Shown here: positions 47,339-56,450 of the stretch, piece after piece
Layout of the letters: every line of letters begins with the position of its first letter
How positions within the stretch are numbered: the stretch's first letter is position 1
DNA from: Burkholderia sp. SRS-W-2-2016
GTDB lineage: Bacteria > Pseudomonadota > Gammaproteobacteria > Burkholderiales > Burkholderiaceae
DNA length: 63,396 nucleotides
Direction: 5' to 3'
NCBI RefSeq assembly: GCF_001931485.1
Contig: NZ_MSDV01000016.1
Coordinates: 1-63,396 of the forward strand
Notes under the pieces: model-generated
Told to the model about the DNA's origin: nothing
Database searches by the model: none
Seen by the model: the letters and a program-made list of their open reading frames with translations, nothing else
Made by a program: the position numbers and the translations under genes

Positions 47339-48598
47339 TCAACCACGTGTGACCGGCATTTCCACCCGAGCCGCGGCGCCCGCATCCATATGACGCGCGA
47401 GTTCGAGCTTCGCGATCGCATTGCGATGCACTTCATCCGGACCGTCGGCGAAACGCAGCGTGCGTGCCGACGCGTACGCATACGCGAGCGGGAAGTCGTC
47501 ACTGACGCCGCCACCGCCGTGCGCCTGGATCGCCCAGTCGATCACCTGGCAGGCCATATTCGGCGCGACCACCTTGATCATCGCGATCTCGCCGCGCGCG
47601 CCCTTGTTGCCGACGGTGTCCATCATGTACGCGGTCTTCAGCGTCAGCAGGCGCGCCTGCTCGATCATGCAGCGCGCTTCCGCGAGACGCTCCTGTGTGA
47701 CGCCATGCGATGCGACCGGTTTGCCGAACGCGACCCGTTGCAGCGAGCGCTTCGCCATCAGTTCGAGTGCGCGCTCGGCGAGCCCGATCAGCCGCATGCA
47801 ATGGTGAATACGCCCCGGACCGAGGCGGCCCTGCGCGATCTCGAAGCCGCGGCCTTCGCCGAGCAGCATGTTGCTGGCTGGCACGCGCACGTTGTCGAGC
47901 GTGATCTCCATATGGCCGTGCGGCGCGTCGTCGTAACCGAACACCGTGAGCGGGCGATGCACGGTGATGCCGGCCGCGTCGGCGGGCACGAGGATCATCG
48001 ATTGCTGTTGATGGCGCGGCGCGTCCGGATCGGTCTTGCCCATCACGATATAGACCTTGCAGCGCGGATCGCCGGCGCCCGAGGACCACCACTTGTGGCC
48101 GTTGATCACGTAATGATCGCCATCGCGCACGATACGCGTCTGGATATTGGTCGCATCCGACGACGCCACCTCCGGCTCCGTCATCAGGAATGCAGAGCGA
48201 ATCTGCCCTTGCAGCAGCGGCTCCAGCCATTCGCGTTTGTTCTCTTCGCTGCCGTAACGCTCGATCGTTTCCATGTTGCCGGTGTCGGGCGCGTTGCAGT
48301 TGAACACTTCGGGCGCCCAGGGCACGCGGCCCATGATCTCGCACAGCGGCGCGTATTCGAGGTTCGTCAGGCCGGCGCCGCGCTCCGATTGCGGCAGGAA
48401 CAGATTCCACAGGCCGGCGTCGCGCGCTTTCTGTTTGAGTTGCTCGATCAGCTCGGTCGGCAGCCAGGCATTGCCGTTTTGCCGGTTGCGCGCGATCTCG
48501 GCATAGAACGCCTGCTCGTTCGGATAGATGTGCGCGTCGAAGAAGGCGAGCAGTTTTTCGCGCAACGCCTGAACCTTCGGGGTGTAATCGAAATTCAT
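47339..48598 (-). CDS. Acyl-CoA dehydrogenase, ACAD10/11-like
   Basis: 419 residues. The family signature of the ACAD10/ACAD11 group is visible: [19 protein letters not shown], then [20 protein letters not shown], and [20 protein letters not shown]. It binds FAD. The gene directly upstream encodes an APH-like kinase, which in animals is fused to the N-terminus of ACAD10/11, in the same order. By analogy (also Pseudomonas putida LvaA/LvaC) it would act on a phosphorylated 4-hydroxyacyl-CoA. The gap from the kinase is 25 bases. Confidence 0.92.
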   Translation of the reverse strand: MNFDYTPKVQALREKLLAFFDAHIYPNEQAFYAEIARNRQNGNAWLPTELIEQLKQKARDAGLWNLFLPQSERGAGLTNLEYAPLCEIMGRVPWAPEVFNCNAPDTGNMETIERYGSEENKREWLEPLLQGQIRSAFLMTEPEVASSDATNIQTRIVRDGDHYVINGHKWWSSGAGDPRCKVYIVMGKTDPDAPRHQQQSMILVPADAAGITVHRPLTVFGYDDAPHGHMEITLDNVRVPASNMLLGEGRGFEIAQGRLGPGRIHHCMRLIGLAERALELMAKRSLQRVAFGKPVASHGVTQERLAEARCMIEQARLLTLKTAYMMDTVGNKGARGEIAMIKVVAPNMACQVIDWAIQAHGGGGVSDDFPLAYAYASARTLRFADGPDEVHRNAIAKLELARHMDAGAAARVEMPVTRG

Positions 48599-48623
48599 CT
48601 GGGTCCTCGCGGATAACGGGTGT

Positions 48624-49730
48624 TTAGCGAACTTTCTGTGCGTAGCGCCAGGCCAGTTCGGCCATCGGCTTCGCGCGCCGGCCGGCGTCGAGTGCCTGCG
48701 CGCTCGATGCGGTGCCGTCGACGACGCGCTTCATGATGCCCTGCAAAATCGCGGAGATACGGAACATGTTGTACGCGAGATAGAAGTTCCAGTCGCCGTG
48801 AATCTCGAAGCCGGTGCGCTTGCAGTAGCGCTCGACATACTGCGCTTCATCAGGAATGCCAAGCGCTGCCCAGTCGAGCCCGGCGATGCCGCGGAACTGC
48901 GCCGGGTCGACGTGCCATGCCATGCAGTGATATGCGAAATCGGCGCGCGGATCGCCGAGTGTCGACAGTTCCCAGTCGAGCACCGCGAGCACCCGCGGTT
49001 CGTCGCGCGCGAAGATCAGATTGTCGAGCCGGTAGTCGCCATGTACGACCGACGCACGTTCGCCGGTTTCCACCGGCATATGCTGCGGCAGCCAGTCGAT
49101 CAGCCGATGCATCGCGTCGATCGGCTCGGTCTCGGACGCGAGATATTGCTTGCTCCAGCGACCGATCTGCCGCGCGAAGTAGTTGCCCGGCTTGCCGTAG
49201 TCGGCGAGGCCGGCTGCCTGCACGTCGACGCTATGCAGCGCCGCAATCACGCGATTCATCTCGTCGTAGATCGCCGCCCGTTCGTCCGGGGTCATGCCGG
49301 GCAGCGACTGATCCCACAGCACGCGCCCCTCGACGAACTCCATCACGTAGAACGCGCGGCCGATCACGCTTTCGTCGTCGCACAGCGCGAGCATCCGCGC
49401 GACCGGCACGTCGGTGCCGGCGAGCGCGTCCATCACGCGGTATTCGCGCTCGATCGCATGCGCGGACGGTAGCAGCTTCGCGGCGGGCCCGGGCTTCGCG
49501 CGCATCACGTAGGAGCGCGACGGCGTGATCAGCTTGAAAGTGGGATTCGATTGTCCGCCCGCGAATTGCTCGAGCGTGAGCGGCCCGGCGAAACCGTCGA
49601 CGTGCCGGGTCAGCCATGCGGCGAGTGCGTCGTGGTCGAAGCGTTGCCGCTCGTTGACCGGACGGGTGCCCTCGAACGCCGAGTAATCCGGTCGACGGCT
49701 CGGTTCGCCGGTCTGCGTGGCCTGCGCCAT
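48624..49730 (-). CDS. APH-family small-molecule kinase (probable 4-hydroxyacyl-CoA kinase)
   Basis: 368 residues. It has an aminoglycoside-phosphotransferase/choline-kinase fold: glycine-containing loop [15 protein letters not shown], catalytic loop [14 protein letters not shown] (His-Gly-Asp and Asn), and metal-binding Asp in [23 protein letters not shown] 49730 is preceded by GGAGGAG; eight extra upstream codons are unlikely. The adjacency to an ACAD10/11-like dehydrogenase strongly suggests that it phosphorylates a 4-hydroxyacyl-CoA rather than an antibiotic. Confidence 0.88.
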   Translation of the reverse strand: MAQATQTGEPSRRPDYSAFEGTRPVNERQRFDHDALAAWLTRHVDGFAGPLTLEQFAGGQSNPTFKLITPSRSYVMRAKPGPAAKLLPSAHAIEREYRVMDALAGTDVPVARMLALCDDESVIGRAFYVMEFVEGRVLWDQSLPGMTPDERAAIYDEMNRVIAALHSVDVQAAGLADYGKPGNYFARQIGRWSKQYLASETEPIDAMHRLIDWLPQHMPVETGERASVVHGDYRLDNLIFARDEPRVLAVLDWELSTLGDPRADFAYHCMAWHVDPAQFRGIAGLDWAALGIPDEAQYVERYCKRTGFEIHGDWNFYLAYNMFRISAILQGIMKRVVDGTASSAQALDAGRRAKPMAELAWRYAQKVR

Positions 49731-49750
49731 GTGTCTCCTCCAGTTCGGTG

Positions 49751-50467
49751 TCAACTACGCTGGTATCGAATAAATTGTGCGTAGAGCATTTCCATCGTGG
49801 TGTTGCGAACGTCGCGATGCAGCGGCGACGGCGGTGAATGGTTGAGCATGCGCAGCACCCAGTCGCGCGGCGCGGCGCCGACATCGAGCGCATTGATGCA
49901 GCCGGTCGCCTGCGACAGGTGGCCGAAGAACGTGCGGCCGCCGGCCGTCAGCGCGTGCGACAGGATCGCGCGATTGACGCCGCCGTGCAGCACCAGCAGC
50001 ACGGTGTCCCACGACGTATCCTCGCGCAGCGCCGCGACCGCCGGCAGCACGCGATCGAACAGCTCGCCGATCGTTTCGCCGTCGAGAAAGCGGGTGCTTT
50101 CCGGCACGATGCCGTCGAACACCCCGAGAAACGCCGCCTCGATATCGCTCGGCGCAATGCTGCCGAGCCGGCCGCCGTGAATTTCCTGCAACGCCGGTTC
50201 GATCTCGACCTCGATCTGCTGGCCGGTTTCGGCGAGCACGCGGCGCGCGGTTTCGACCGTGCGCGGCAGGCCGCTGACGATCACGCGATCGAAGCGCACG
50301 CGCTGCTCGGCGAACACGCGGCCCGCGGCGCTGGCCTGGTCGCGGCCGTTCGCGTTCAGCGGCACGGTTTCCGGATCGATCGCGCGGCCGGAGTCGTCGA
50401 AGTAGGTGACGTCGCCGTGGCGCATCAGGAAGATGCGGCGACGTTTCGGCAGTTGGTAGTCGGGCAT
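49751..50467 (-). CDS. Histidine phosphatase family protein
   Basis: 238 residues. Phosphoglycerate-mutase-like fold with the RHG motif LMRHGD (His17) and a second catalytic His in LVLHGGVNRAIL; the Arg in GLPRTVETAR is also present. It is a phosphatase rather than a mutase, judging from its loose similarity. It sits between the kinase and enoyl-CoA hydratase genes with gaps of about 20 bases, so its substrate is probably connected with the phosphorylated intermediate of the pathway. Identity of the substrate is unknown. Confidence 0.85.
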   Translation of the reverse strand: MPDYQLPKRRRIFLMRHGDVTYFDDSGRAIDPETVPLNANGRDQASAAGRVFAEQRVRFDRVIVSGLPRTVETARRVLAETGQQIEVEIEPALQEIHGGRLGSIAPSDIEAAFLGVFDGIVPESTRFLDGETIGELFDRVLPAVAALREDTSWDTVLLVLHGGVNRAILSHALTAGGRTFFGHLSQATGCINALDVGAAPRDWVLRMLNHSPPSPLHRDVRNTTMEMLYAQFIRYQRS

Positions 50468-50488
50468 GTCGGGCGGCTCGCTCCTCGC

Positions 50489-51277
50489 TTATTTGTAGAT
50501 CGGCGCGCGTTTCTCGAGAAACGCGCTGATGCCTTCGAGACCGTCGCGGTGATGCAGCGACGCGACGAAGTTATCGCGCTCCGCGACCAGATGATCGGCG
50601 AGCGGCTGGGTGCCGGCCGCGGCGATCAGGCCTTTGATGCGGGCCACCGAGTTCGGCGAAATCGCGCCGAGTTCGTCGGCCCACGCGAGCGCGCCGTCGA
50701 GGGCGGTGCCGGCTTTCGCGAGCCGGTTGATCACGCCGAGTTCGTGCAGACGCGCGGCGCCGATCGGTTTGCCTTCGATCAGCACTTCGGTGGCCAGCTG
50801 CCGCGGCAGCGCCTGGGCGAGGAACCACGAGCCGCCGCCGTCGGGCGTCAAACCGACCCGCGCGTATGACATCGCGAACTTCGCGGTATCGGCGGCGACG
50901 ATCAGATCGCAGGCGAGCGCGAGCGAGAAGCCGGCGCCTGCCGCCGCGCCTTCGACCGCGGCGATCACCGGCTTCGACGACAGCCGCAGCGCCGAGATCC
51001 ACTCGCCGAGCATGTCGATGCTGTCCGCTTGCACGGACGGATCTTTCGCGCGGTTTTCGAGCAGCCGGTTCAGATTGCCGCCCGCGCAAAAGAAGTTGTC
51101 GGCGCCGGTGATCACGACCGCGCGGATCGACGGATCGCGCTCGACGGTGTCGAACGCTTCGATGCCGGCCGCGTACATGTCCGGATGCAGCGCGTTGCGC
51201 GCGCCGGGGTTAGAGAGCGTCAGGACCAGCGTGGATTCGCTGCCGACGGGACGCGAGGCGAGCAGTTCGGCGCTCAT
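50489..51277 (-). CDS. Enoyl-CoA hydratase/isomerase family protein
   Basis: 262 residues, crotonase fold. Oxyanion-hole regions GADNFFCAGGNLNRL and VEGAAAGAGFSLALACD are present, and YARVGLTPDGGGSWFL carries the Asp/Gly cluster of the active site. It may hydrate an enoyl-CoA, or act on a ring-opened CoA thioester as an oxepin-CoA hydrolase-like enzyme, which some relatives do. ATG 51277 overlaps the stop of the upstream 3-hydroxyacyl-CoA dehydrogenase by four bases. Confidence 0.88.
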   Translation of the reverse strand: MSAELLASRPVGSESTLVLTLSNPGARNALHPDMYAAGIEAFDTVERDPSIRAVVITGADNFFCAGGNLNRLLENRAKDPSVQADSIDMLGEWISALRLSSKPVIAAVEGAAAGAGFSLALACDLIVAADTAKFAMSYARVGLTPDGGGSWFLAQALPRQLATEVLIEGKPIGAARLHELGVINRLAKAGTALDGALAWADELGAISPNSVARIKGLIAAAGTQPLADHLVAERDNFVASLHHRDGLEGISAFLEKRAPIYK

Positions 51278-52830
51278 TGCTGATTCTCCGGTTGCGTGTC
51301 CGCCGCGTCGCGCTGCTTCAGCGACAGACCGAGTTGCGCGCGCCGCGCGAGCCACGGCGACGGACGATAGCGCGGCTCGCCGAGCACGCTGCACATATTG
51401 CGCAGGATGGTCAGGATCGTGCCGGCGCCGAGCGCATCGCCGAGTGCGAGCGGCCCGCGCGGGTAGCCGAGCCCGAGCGTGACCGCGAGGTCGATGTCGT
51501 CCGGCGTGGCGATCTGCTTTTGCGCGATATCGCAGCCGATGTTGACGATCGTCGCGACCACGCGTTGCGCGACGAAGCCGGTCGAGTCGCGGATCACGGT
51601 GACCGGAACGCCGTCGGCGGCGAACAGCGCATGCCCTTGATCGCGCGCGGCGCGGGTGGTGGCGGGGGTGGTCATCAGCGTGCGGCGCTGTGCGCCGACC
51701 AGCGGGAACAGCGTATCGACGGCGACCACGCGGCTCGCGTCGAGTGCTTCGTCGACCGCGGCGGTGGTCGCGTCATGGCCGAACGGCGTGACGACGATCA
51801 ACGAATCAGCCGCGGGCGTCGCACCTTCGTCGAGCTTCACGCCGGCTTTGCCGACCAGTTGCACGACCGCGTCATACGCCTGCGGATAGCGCTTGCTGAC
51901 CCACACGCTAGCCGGCAAGGCGCTCGGCGCCGGCGCTTCGGCGGGCACCTGCTGTTTGCCGTCCACGTAACGATAAAAACCTTCGCCGCTCTTGCGGCCG
52001 AGCAGACCGCCCATCAGCCGCGTGCCGGTGATCGGCGACGGCGTATAGCGCGGCTCTTCGTAGAACTGATGATAAATCGACTCCATCACCGGATGCGACA
52101 CGTCGAGCGCGGTCAGATCCAGCAGCTCGAACGGCCCGAGCCGGAAGCCGGCCTGCTCGCGCATGATGCGGTCGATGTCCGCAAAGCTCGCGACACCTTC
52201 GCCCGCAACCCGCAGACCCTCGGTATTCATCCCGCGGCCCGCGTGATTGACGATGAAGCCCGGCATGTCCTTCGCGCGCACCGGCGTGTGGCCCATGCGG
52301 CGCGCGAGATCCATCAGCGCGTCGCCGGCCGCGGGATCGCTGCGCAGCCCGTCGATCACTTCGACGACCTTCATCAGCGGTACCGGATTGAAGAAGTGAT
52401 AACCGACCACGCGTGACGGATCGGTGCAGCCCGCGGCAATGGCGGTAATCGACAGCGACGACGTATTCGACGCGAGAATGCAGCGGCCGCTAACGACGGT
52501 TTCGAGTTCGCGAAAGAGCGCCTGCTTGACGTCGAGCCTTTCGACGATCGCCTCGACGATCAGGTCGCAGCCGACCAGCTCGCTGACGTTCTGCGCGCCG
52601 CTGACATTGGCGAGCGCGGCAAGCGAGCGAGACTGCTCGAGCTTGCCTTTGGCGGTCAATTTGGCGAAAGTCTCCGCGAGGTAGTCGCGCGCGGCGCCGA
52701 CGGCGCTGGGGTTGGTGTCGTACAGCCGCACGCGCAGGCCCGCGAGCGCCGCGATCTGCGCGATGCCGCGGCCCATTGCGCCGGTGCCGACAATGCCGAT
52801 GGTCTCGATGCTGAAATTGCGAGAGTTCAT
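51274..52830 (-). CDS. 3-hydroxyacyl-CoA dehydrogenase, PaaH/PaaC type
   Basis: 518 residues. The NAD-binding Rossmann domain begins TIGIVGTGAMGRGIAQIA. The catalytic region has LASNTSSLSITAIA and GYHFFNPVPLMKVVEV (the HFFNP motif). Two C-terminal 3HCDH domains follow, the second ending near NMCSVLGEPRYRPSPW. It oxidises 3-hydroxyacyl-CoA to 3-oxoacyl-CoA with NAD. The Met at 52830 is preferred over 52848, which has no ribosome-binding site. It heads the minus-strand operon; a CGATCG palindrome lies 34 bases upstream. Confidence 0.92.
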   Translation of the reverse strand: MNSRNFSIETIGIVGTGAMGRGIAQIAALAGLRVRLYDTNPSAVGAARDYLAETFAKLTAKGKLEQSRSLAALANVSGAQNVSELVGCDLIVEAIVERLDVKQALFRELETVVSGRCILASNTSSLSITAIAAGCTDPSRVVGYHFFNPVPLMKVVEVIDGLRSDPAAGDALMDLARRMGHTPVRAKDMPGFIVNHAGRGMNTEGLRVAGEGVASFADIDRIMREQAGFRLGPFELLDLTALDVSHPVMESIYHQFYEEPRYTPSPITGTRLMGGLLGRKSGEGFYRYVDGKQQVPAEAPAPSALPASVWVSKRYPQAYDAVVQLVGKAGVKLDEGATPAADSLIVVTPFGHDATTAAVDEALDASRVVAVDTLFPLVGAQRRTLMTTPATTRAARDQGHALFAADGVPVTVIRDSTGFVAQRVVATIVNIGCDIAQKQIATPDDIDLAVTLGLGYPRGPLALGDALGAGTILTILRNMCSVLGEPRYRPSPWLARRAQLGLSLKQRDAADTQPENQQ

Positions 52831-52863
52831 TGTGATGCTCGACTCCATGGTTTTTTTAGAATA

Positions 52864-52875
52864 GCACGATCGTGC
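52864..52875. promoter_or_regulatory. Palindromic operator candidate between divergent 3-hydroxyacyl-CoA dehydrogenase and GST genes
   Basis: GCACGATCGTGC, a perfect 12-base palindrome with the same CGATCG core as the site at 42534-42545. It is placed to control both divergent genes. Confidence 0.5.
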
Positions 52876-52955
52876 AATTTACTGGATGATTTGCTCGAAT
52901 GCCGCCGAGTCGACTTCGACGCGCGGTCTCGAACAACGTGAAAAGGAGACACCGG

Positions 52956-53606
52956 ATGATCAAGCTGTGCGGTTTCGCGCTCTCGAACTATTACAACAAG
53001 GTCAAGCTCGTGCTGCTCGAGCACGGCATCCCGTTCGAAGAAGTGCTGGTGATACCGAGTCAGGAGCAGGCGCTGCTCGAGCATTCGCCGCTCGGCAAGG
53101 TGCCGTATCTGCAGACCGAGCACGGCGATCTGTGCGAATCGCAATGCATCGTCGAATATCTGGCCGCGCGCTTTCCCGACAAGCAGATTTTCTCCGCCGA
53201 TCCGTGGCTCGCCGCGAAAGAGCGCGAAATGATTTTCTTCGTCGATGTGCATCTCGAACTGACCGCGCGCAATCTGTACAAGGAAGCGTTTTTCGGCGGC
53301 ACCGTCAGCGACGCGACGAAGGGGCGGGTGGAGAAGCTGCTGATGCATCACATCGCCGGCTTCAGGCGGATCGCGAAGTTCGCGCCGTATCTGTGCGGCG
53401 AGCAGTTCGGCGTGGCGGACGCGGCGGGTTTCGTGAGCCTGCCGCTGGTGGGAATGGCGACGCAGGCCATTTACGGCCGCGATTTTCTGCTCGAGGCGGG
53501 GATCGACTGGAAGAGCTATGTGAAGACGGTCAATGCACGGCCCGCCGCGCAGCGTGTGACCGACGACCGCAAGGCCTATATCGCGGCGTCGGCACGGGCG
53601 TCGTGA
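52956..53606 (+). CDS. Glutathione S-transferase family protein
   Basis: 216 residues. Thioredoxin-like N-terminal domain FALSNYYNKVKLVLLEHGIP, with HSPLGKVPYLQTEHG and LCESQCIVEYLAARFP forming the glutathione site. The C-terminal helical domain contains FGVADAAGFVSLPLVG. AAGGAG precedes the ATG. It is divergent from the acyl-CoA degradation operon and shares its upstream region and palindrome, so it may be co-regulated, perhaps to deal with reactive aldehydes. Confidence 0.88.
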   Translation: MIKLCGFALSNYYNKVKLVLLEHGIPFEEVLVIPSQEQALLEHSPLGKVPYLQTEHGDLCESQCIVEYLAARFPDKQIFSADPWLAAKEREMIFFVDVHLELTARNLYKEAFFGGTVSDATKGRVEKLLMHHIAGFRRIAKFAPYLCGEQFGVADAAGFVSLPLVGMATQAIYGRDFLLEAGIDWKSYVKTVNARPAAQRVTDDRKAYIAASARAS

Positions 53607-53715
53607 TGCGGTGAAGCAGGCCCGGTGCCGCTCGCCCCGGCAGGCGGCGCGCACCGGTGCCGCAACGCGCGATGGCAAGGAACGGTGCTTCGTTCGTGAC
53701 ATCGCGCGGGGCCTC

Positions 53716-54888
53716 TTACAGTCGCCCGAGTCGTTCGAGCGCGGTGGCCAGCGTGCTTTCCTGTTTCGCGAAACAGAAGCGCACCACGCCGGATTCGTGC
53801 GCCTCGTGATAGAACGCCGAGACCGGAATCGCCGCGACGCCGATCTCGCCGGTCAGCCACTGCGCGAACTCGGCTTCCGGCAGATCGCTGATCGCCGAAT
53901 AGTCGACGCACTGAAAATACGTGCCCGTGCACGGCAGCAGTTTGAAGCGCGAATTTGCGAGACCCGCGCGGAAGAAATCGCGCTTCTTCTGATAGAACGC
54001 CGGCAGGTCCAGATACGGCGCCGGGTCTTTCATATAGTCGGCCAGACCGATCTGCATCGGCGTGTTGACCGTGAAGACGTTGAACTGATGGACCTTGCGG
54101 AATTCGGCGGTGAGCGCGGCCGGCGCGGCCACGTAGCCGACTTTCCAACCCGTTACGTGATAGGTCTTGCCGAAGCTCGACACCACGAAGCTGCGCTGCG
54201 CGAGCTCCGGATAACGCGCGACGCTTTCATGCGGCGCGCCGTCGTAGACCATGTGCTCGTACACCTCGTCGGACAGGATCAGCACGTTGGTGCCGCGCAC
54301 GATCTCCTCGAGCTTGCGCATGTCTTCGGCGCGCCAGACCGTGCCGGTCGGATTGTGCGGCGTGTTGATCATGATCAGCCGCGTTTTCGGCGTGATCGCG
54401 GCGGCGAGGCGGTCGAACGGAATCGCGTAATCGGGCGCTTCCAGCGTGACGAACACTGGCTTGCCGCCGGCCAGTTCGATCGACGGCAGATAGCTGTCGT
54501 AGGTCGGCTCGATCACGATCACTTCGTCGCCCGGATGCACGGTGCACAGAATCGCGGTCAGCAGCGCCTGGGTCGCGCCGGCCGTCACCGTGATTTCGCT
54601 ATTGGCGTCGTAGCGGCGGCCGTACAGATTCGCGATCTTGTCCGAGATCGCCTGGCGCAGCGGCAGCACGCCGGCCATCGGCGGATACTGGTTGTGGCCG
54701 TCGCGCATCGCGTTCGCGACCGCGTCGACGATCTTCGGATCGCACGCGAAGTCGGGAAAGCCCTGGCCGAGGTTGACCGCGCCTTTTTCCGCGGCGAGCG
54801 CGCTCATCACGGTGAAAATCGTCGTGCCGACGTTCGGCAGGCGAGATGGAAACGTGGGGCTCGTGGGCGTGTCGTGCGGTGCGTTCAT
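53716..54888 (-). CDS. PLP-dependent aminotransferase, class I/II (methionine aminotransferase-like)
   Basis: 390 residues, fold type I. Motifs: LGQGFPDFACDPKIVDAVAN, NQYPPMAGVLPLRQAI, INTPHNPTGTVW, ILSDEVYEHMVYDG (PLP-binding Asp and Tyr) and SSFGKTYHVTGWKVGYVA (Schiff-base Lys). The pattern best fits YbdL/kynurenine aminotransferase-like enzymes acting on methionine and aromatic amino acids. ATG 54888 gives the family N-terminus; the longer open frame is Arg-rich and unlikely. Apparently monocistronic. Confidence 0.9.
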   Translation of the reverse strand: MNAPHDTPTSPTFPSRLPNVGTTIFTVMSALAAEKGAVNLGQGFPDFACDPKIVDAVANAMRDGHNQYPPMAGVLPLRQAISDKIANLYGRRYDANSEITVTAGATQALLTAILCTVHPGDEVIVIEPTYDSYLPSIELAGGKPVFVTLEAPDYAIPFDRLAAAITPKTRLIMINTPHNPTGTVWRAEDMRKLEEIVRGTNVLILSDEVYEHMVYDGAPHESVARYPELAQRSFVVSSFGKTYHVTGWKVGYVAAPAALTAEFRKVHQFNVFTVNTPMQIGLADYMKDPAPYLDLPAFYQKKRDFFRAGLANSRFKLLPCTGTYFQCVDYSAISDLPEAEFAQWLTGEIGVAAIPVSAFYHEAHESGVVRFCFAKQESTLATALERLGRL

Positions 54889-55032
54889 GGCGTGGTTCGT
54901 AGCAGGGCGATGAGTGGCCGGTTGGTCGGAAGCGAAGCGCGTTCGTGGCGTAGCGCGAAGCCTGATTGTAGGGAATCGCGATGCGCTGTGCGCGCCGCGG
55001 GTTTTACGGCGGTTGGCCGCTCGCCGCATTTA

Positions 55033-55539
55033 CTACCCGGTGACGGTTTCGCTGCCGGCGTTCTGCGCGATGCCGGCTGCCGCGACGAACGGCGCCGGCT
55101 GCGCGATCTGGAAGCCGAAATCGCGCGCGATCCGCTTCGCGAGCTTCAGCACCGCGCGATCCTTCGAAACCAGCCAGTCGGCCTTCGCCGTATGCGCGAG
55201 TTCGAGAAATTTCTGATCGTCGCGATCCTTGCATTGGGGCAACGGCCGCGCGTGCGCGCTGTCGTCGGCGGGCGGCGGCGCCTCGACCATCTGCGCGAGT
55301 CGCGCGACCACCGCGAGTGCGGCAGCCTTGTCGACGTTGCGATGCGCGAACTGCGGATAGTCGAGCACGTACGTGAGTTCGGCGAGGCAGCGCGCGTCGA
55401 TCAGCGCGCTGAGCGCGCCGCTTTCGAGCGCGCTCGCGATCGGCCGCGTGTGCGGGTCGTCGAATACGAGAATATCGATCCACACATTGGAATCGAGCAC
55501 GACGCGCAACGCGCCGCTTGAGACGTGGGAACCGGGCAT
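55033..55539 (-). CDS. PIN-domain protein, putative toxin-like RNase
   Basis: 168 residues. PIN fold with the first acidic residue in [14 protein letters not shown], a Glu in [14 protein letters not shown], and the distal Asp cluster in [16 protein letters not shown] and [11 protein letters not shown]. These four carboxylates would bind Mg for RNA cleavage. The family is annotated as a toxin component, but there is no small antitoxin gene next to it on either strand. Either the antitoxin is lost or the protein has a housekeeping role. Divergent from yaaA. Confidence 0.85.
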   Translation of the reverse strand: MPGSHVSSGALRVVLDSNVWIDILVFDDPHTRPIASALESGALSALIDARCLAELTYVLDYPQFAHRNVDKAAALAVVARLAQMVEAPPPADDSAHARPLPQCKDRDDQKFLELAHTAKADWLVSKDRAVLKLAKRIARDFGFQIAQPAPFVAAAGIAQNAGSETVTG

Positions 55540-55601
55540 TCGTTACAATCGGGCTTTCAGTCTTTGACCACCAGGCACGGCGTGCCTGCATGCAAGCCTC
55601 T

Positions 55602-56384
55602 ATGATAATCGTTCTGTCGCCGGCCAAATCGCTCGACTACGAAACCCCGCCGCACGTCAAAAAACACACAATCCCCGATTTCGTCGACGACGCCGCCGAG
55701 CTGATCAGCGATCTGCGCCGGCTGTCGCCGCAACAGATTGCGTCGCTGATGGGCATCTCCGATCAGCTTGCTCACCTCAATTTCCAGCGCTACGCGGAAT
55801 GGTCGCCGCAATTCGGCACGCACAACGCCAAGCAGGCGGTGCTCGCGTTCAATGGCGATGTGTACGAGGGCTTCGACGCGAAGACGTTGTCGTCGGCCGA
55901 TCTCGACTATGCGCAGAACCACGTGCGCGTGCTGTCGGGTCTGTATGGTCTGCTGCGTCCGCTCGATCTGCTGCAGCCGTACCGGCTCGAAATGGGGACG
56001 CGTTTCGCCAATCCGCGCGGCAAGGATCTGTACGCGTTCTGGGGCGAGCGCATTACCCAGGCGTTGAACGCGCAATTGCAGAAGAATACGGCGGGCGAGC
56101 GCGTGCTCGTCAATTGCGCGTCGGGCGAGTACTTCAAGTCGGTCAAGCCGAAGCTGCTCGACGCGCCGGTCGTCACGCCGGTGTTCGAGGACTGGAAGGG
56201 CGGTCGCTACAAGATCATCAGCTTCCATGCCAAGCGCGCGCGTGGTCTGATGGCGCGCTTCGCGGTGGCAAACCGGCTCGAGCGTCCCGAGCAGTTGAAG
56301 GACTTCGATACCGAAGGCTACGCGTTCAGCGCCGAGGCCTCGAACGATTCCACTTACGTATTTCGCCGGCGCATCGCCGAATAA
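55602..56384 (+). CDS. yaaA: Peroxide stress protein YaaA
   Basis: 260 residues, full length. Family motifs: [17 protein letters not shown] at the N-terminus, then [51 protein letters not shown] and [12 protein letters not shown]. In E. coli YaaA limits intracellular iron during hydrogen peroxide stress. ATG 55602 matches the family start; earlier in-frame codons are in the spacer shared with the PIN gene. Confidence 0.95.
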   Translation: MIIVLSPAKSLDYETPPHVKKHTIPDFVDDAAELISDLRRLSPQQIASLMGISDQLAHLNFQRYAEWSPQFGTHNAKQAVLAFNGDVYEGFDAKTLSSADLDYAQNHVRVLSGLYGLLRPLDLLQPYRLEMGTRFANPRGKDLYAFWGERITQALNAQLQKNTAGERVLVNCASGEYFKSVKPKLLDAPVVTPVFEDWKGGRYKIISFHAKRARGLMARFAVANRLERPEQLKDFDTEGYAFSAEASNDSTYVFRRRIAE

Positions 56385-56450
56385 GCGTGCCGCCCACGCT
56401 CTTTAGCTGCGCGCGGGCAGCCGTTGGCAACCCGGAGAGGGAAGGATTTC

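Noticed and set aside
48624..49730. Aminoglycoside resistance by the APH-like kinase
   Set aside because: The operon context with an ACAD10/11-like dehydrogenase and beta-oxidation genes points to acyl metabolism.
53611..55521. Plus-strand frame of 636 codons opposite the aminotransferase and PIN genes
   Set aside because: It crosses two real minus-strand genes and their spacer, with Arg-rich shadow composition.
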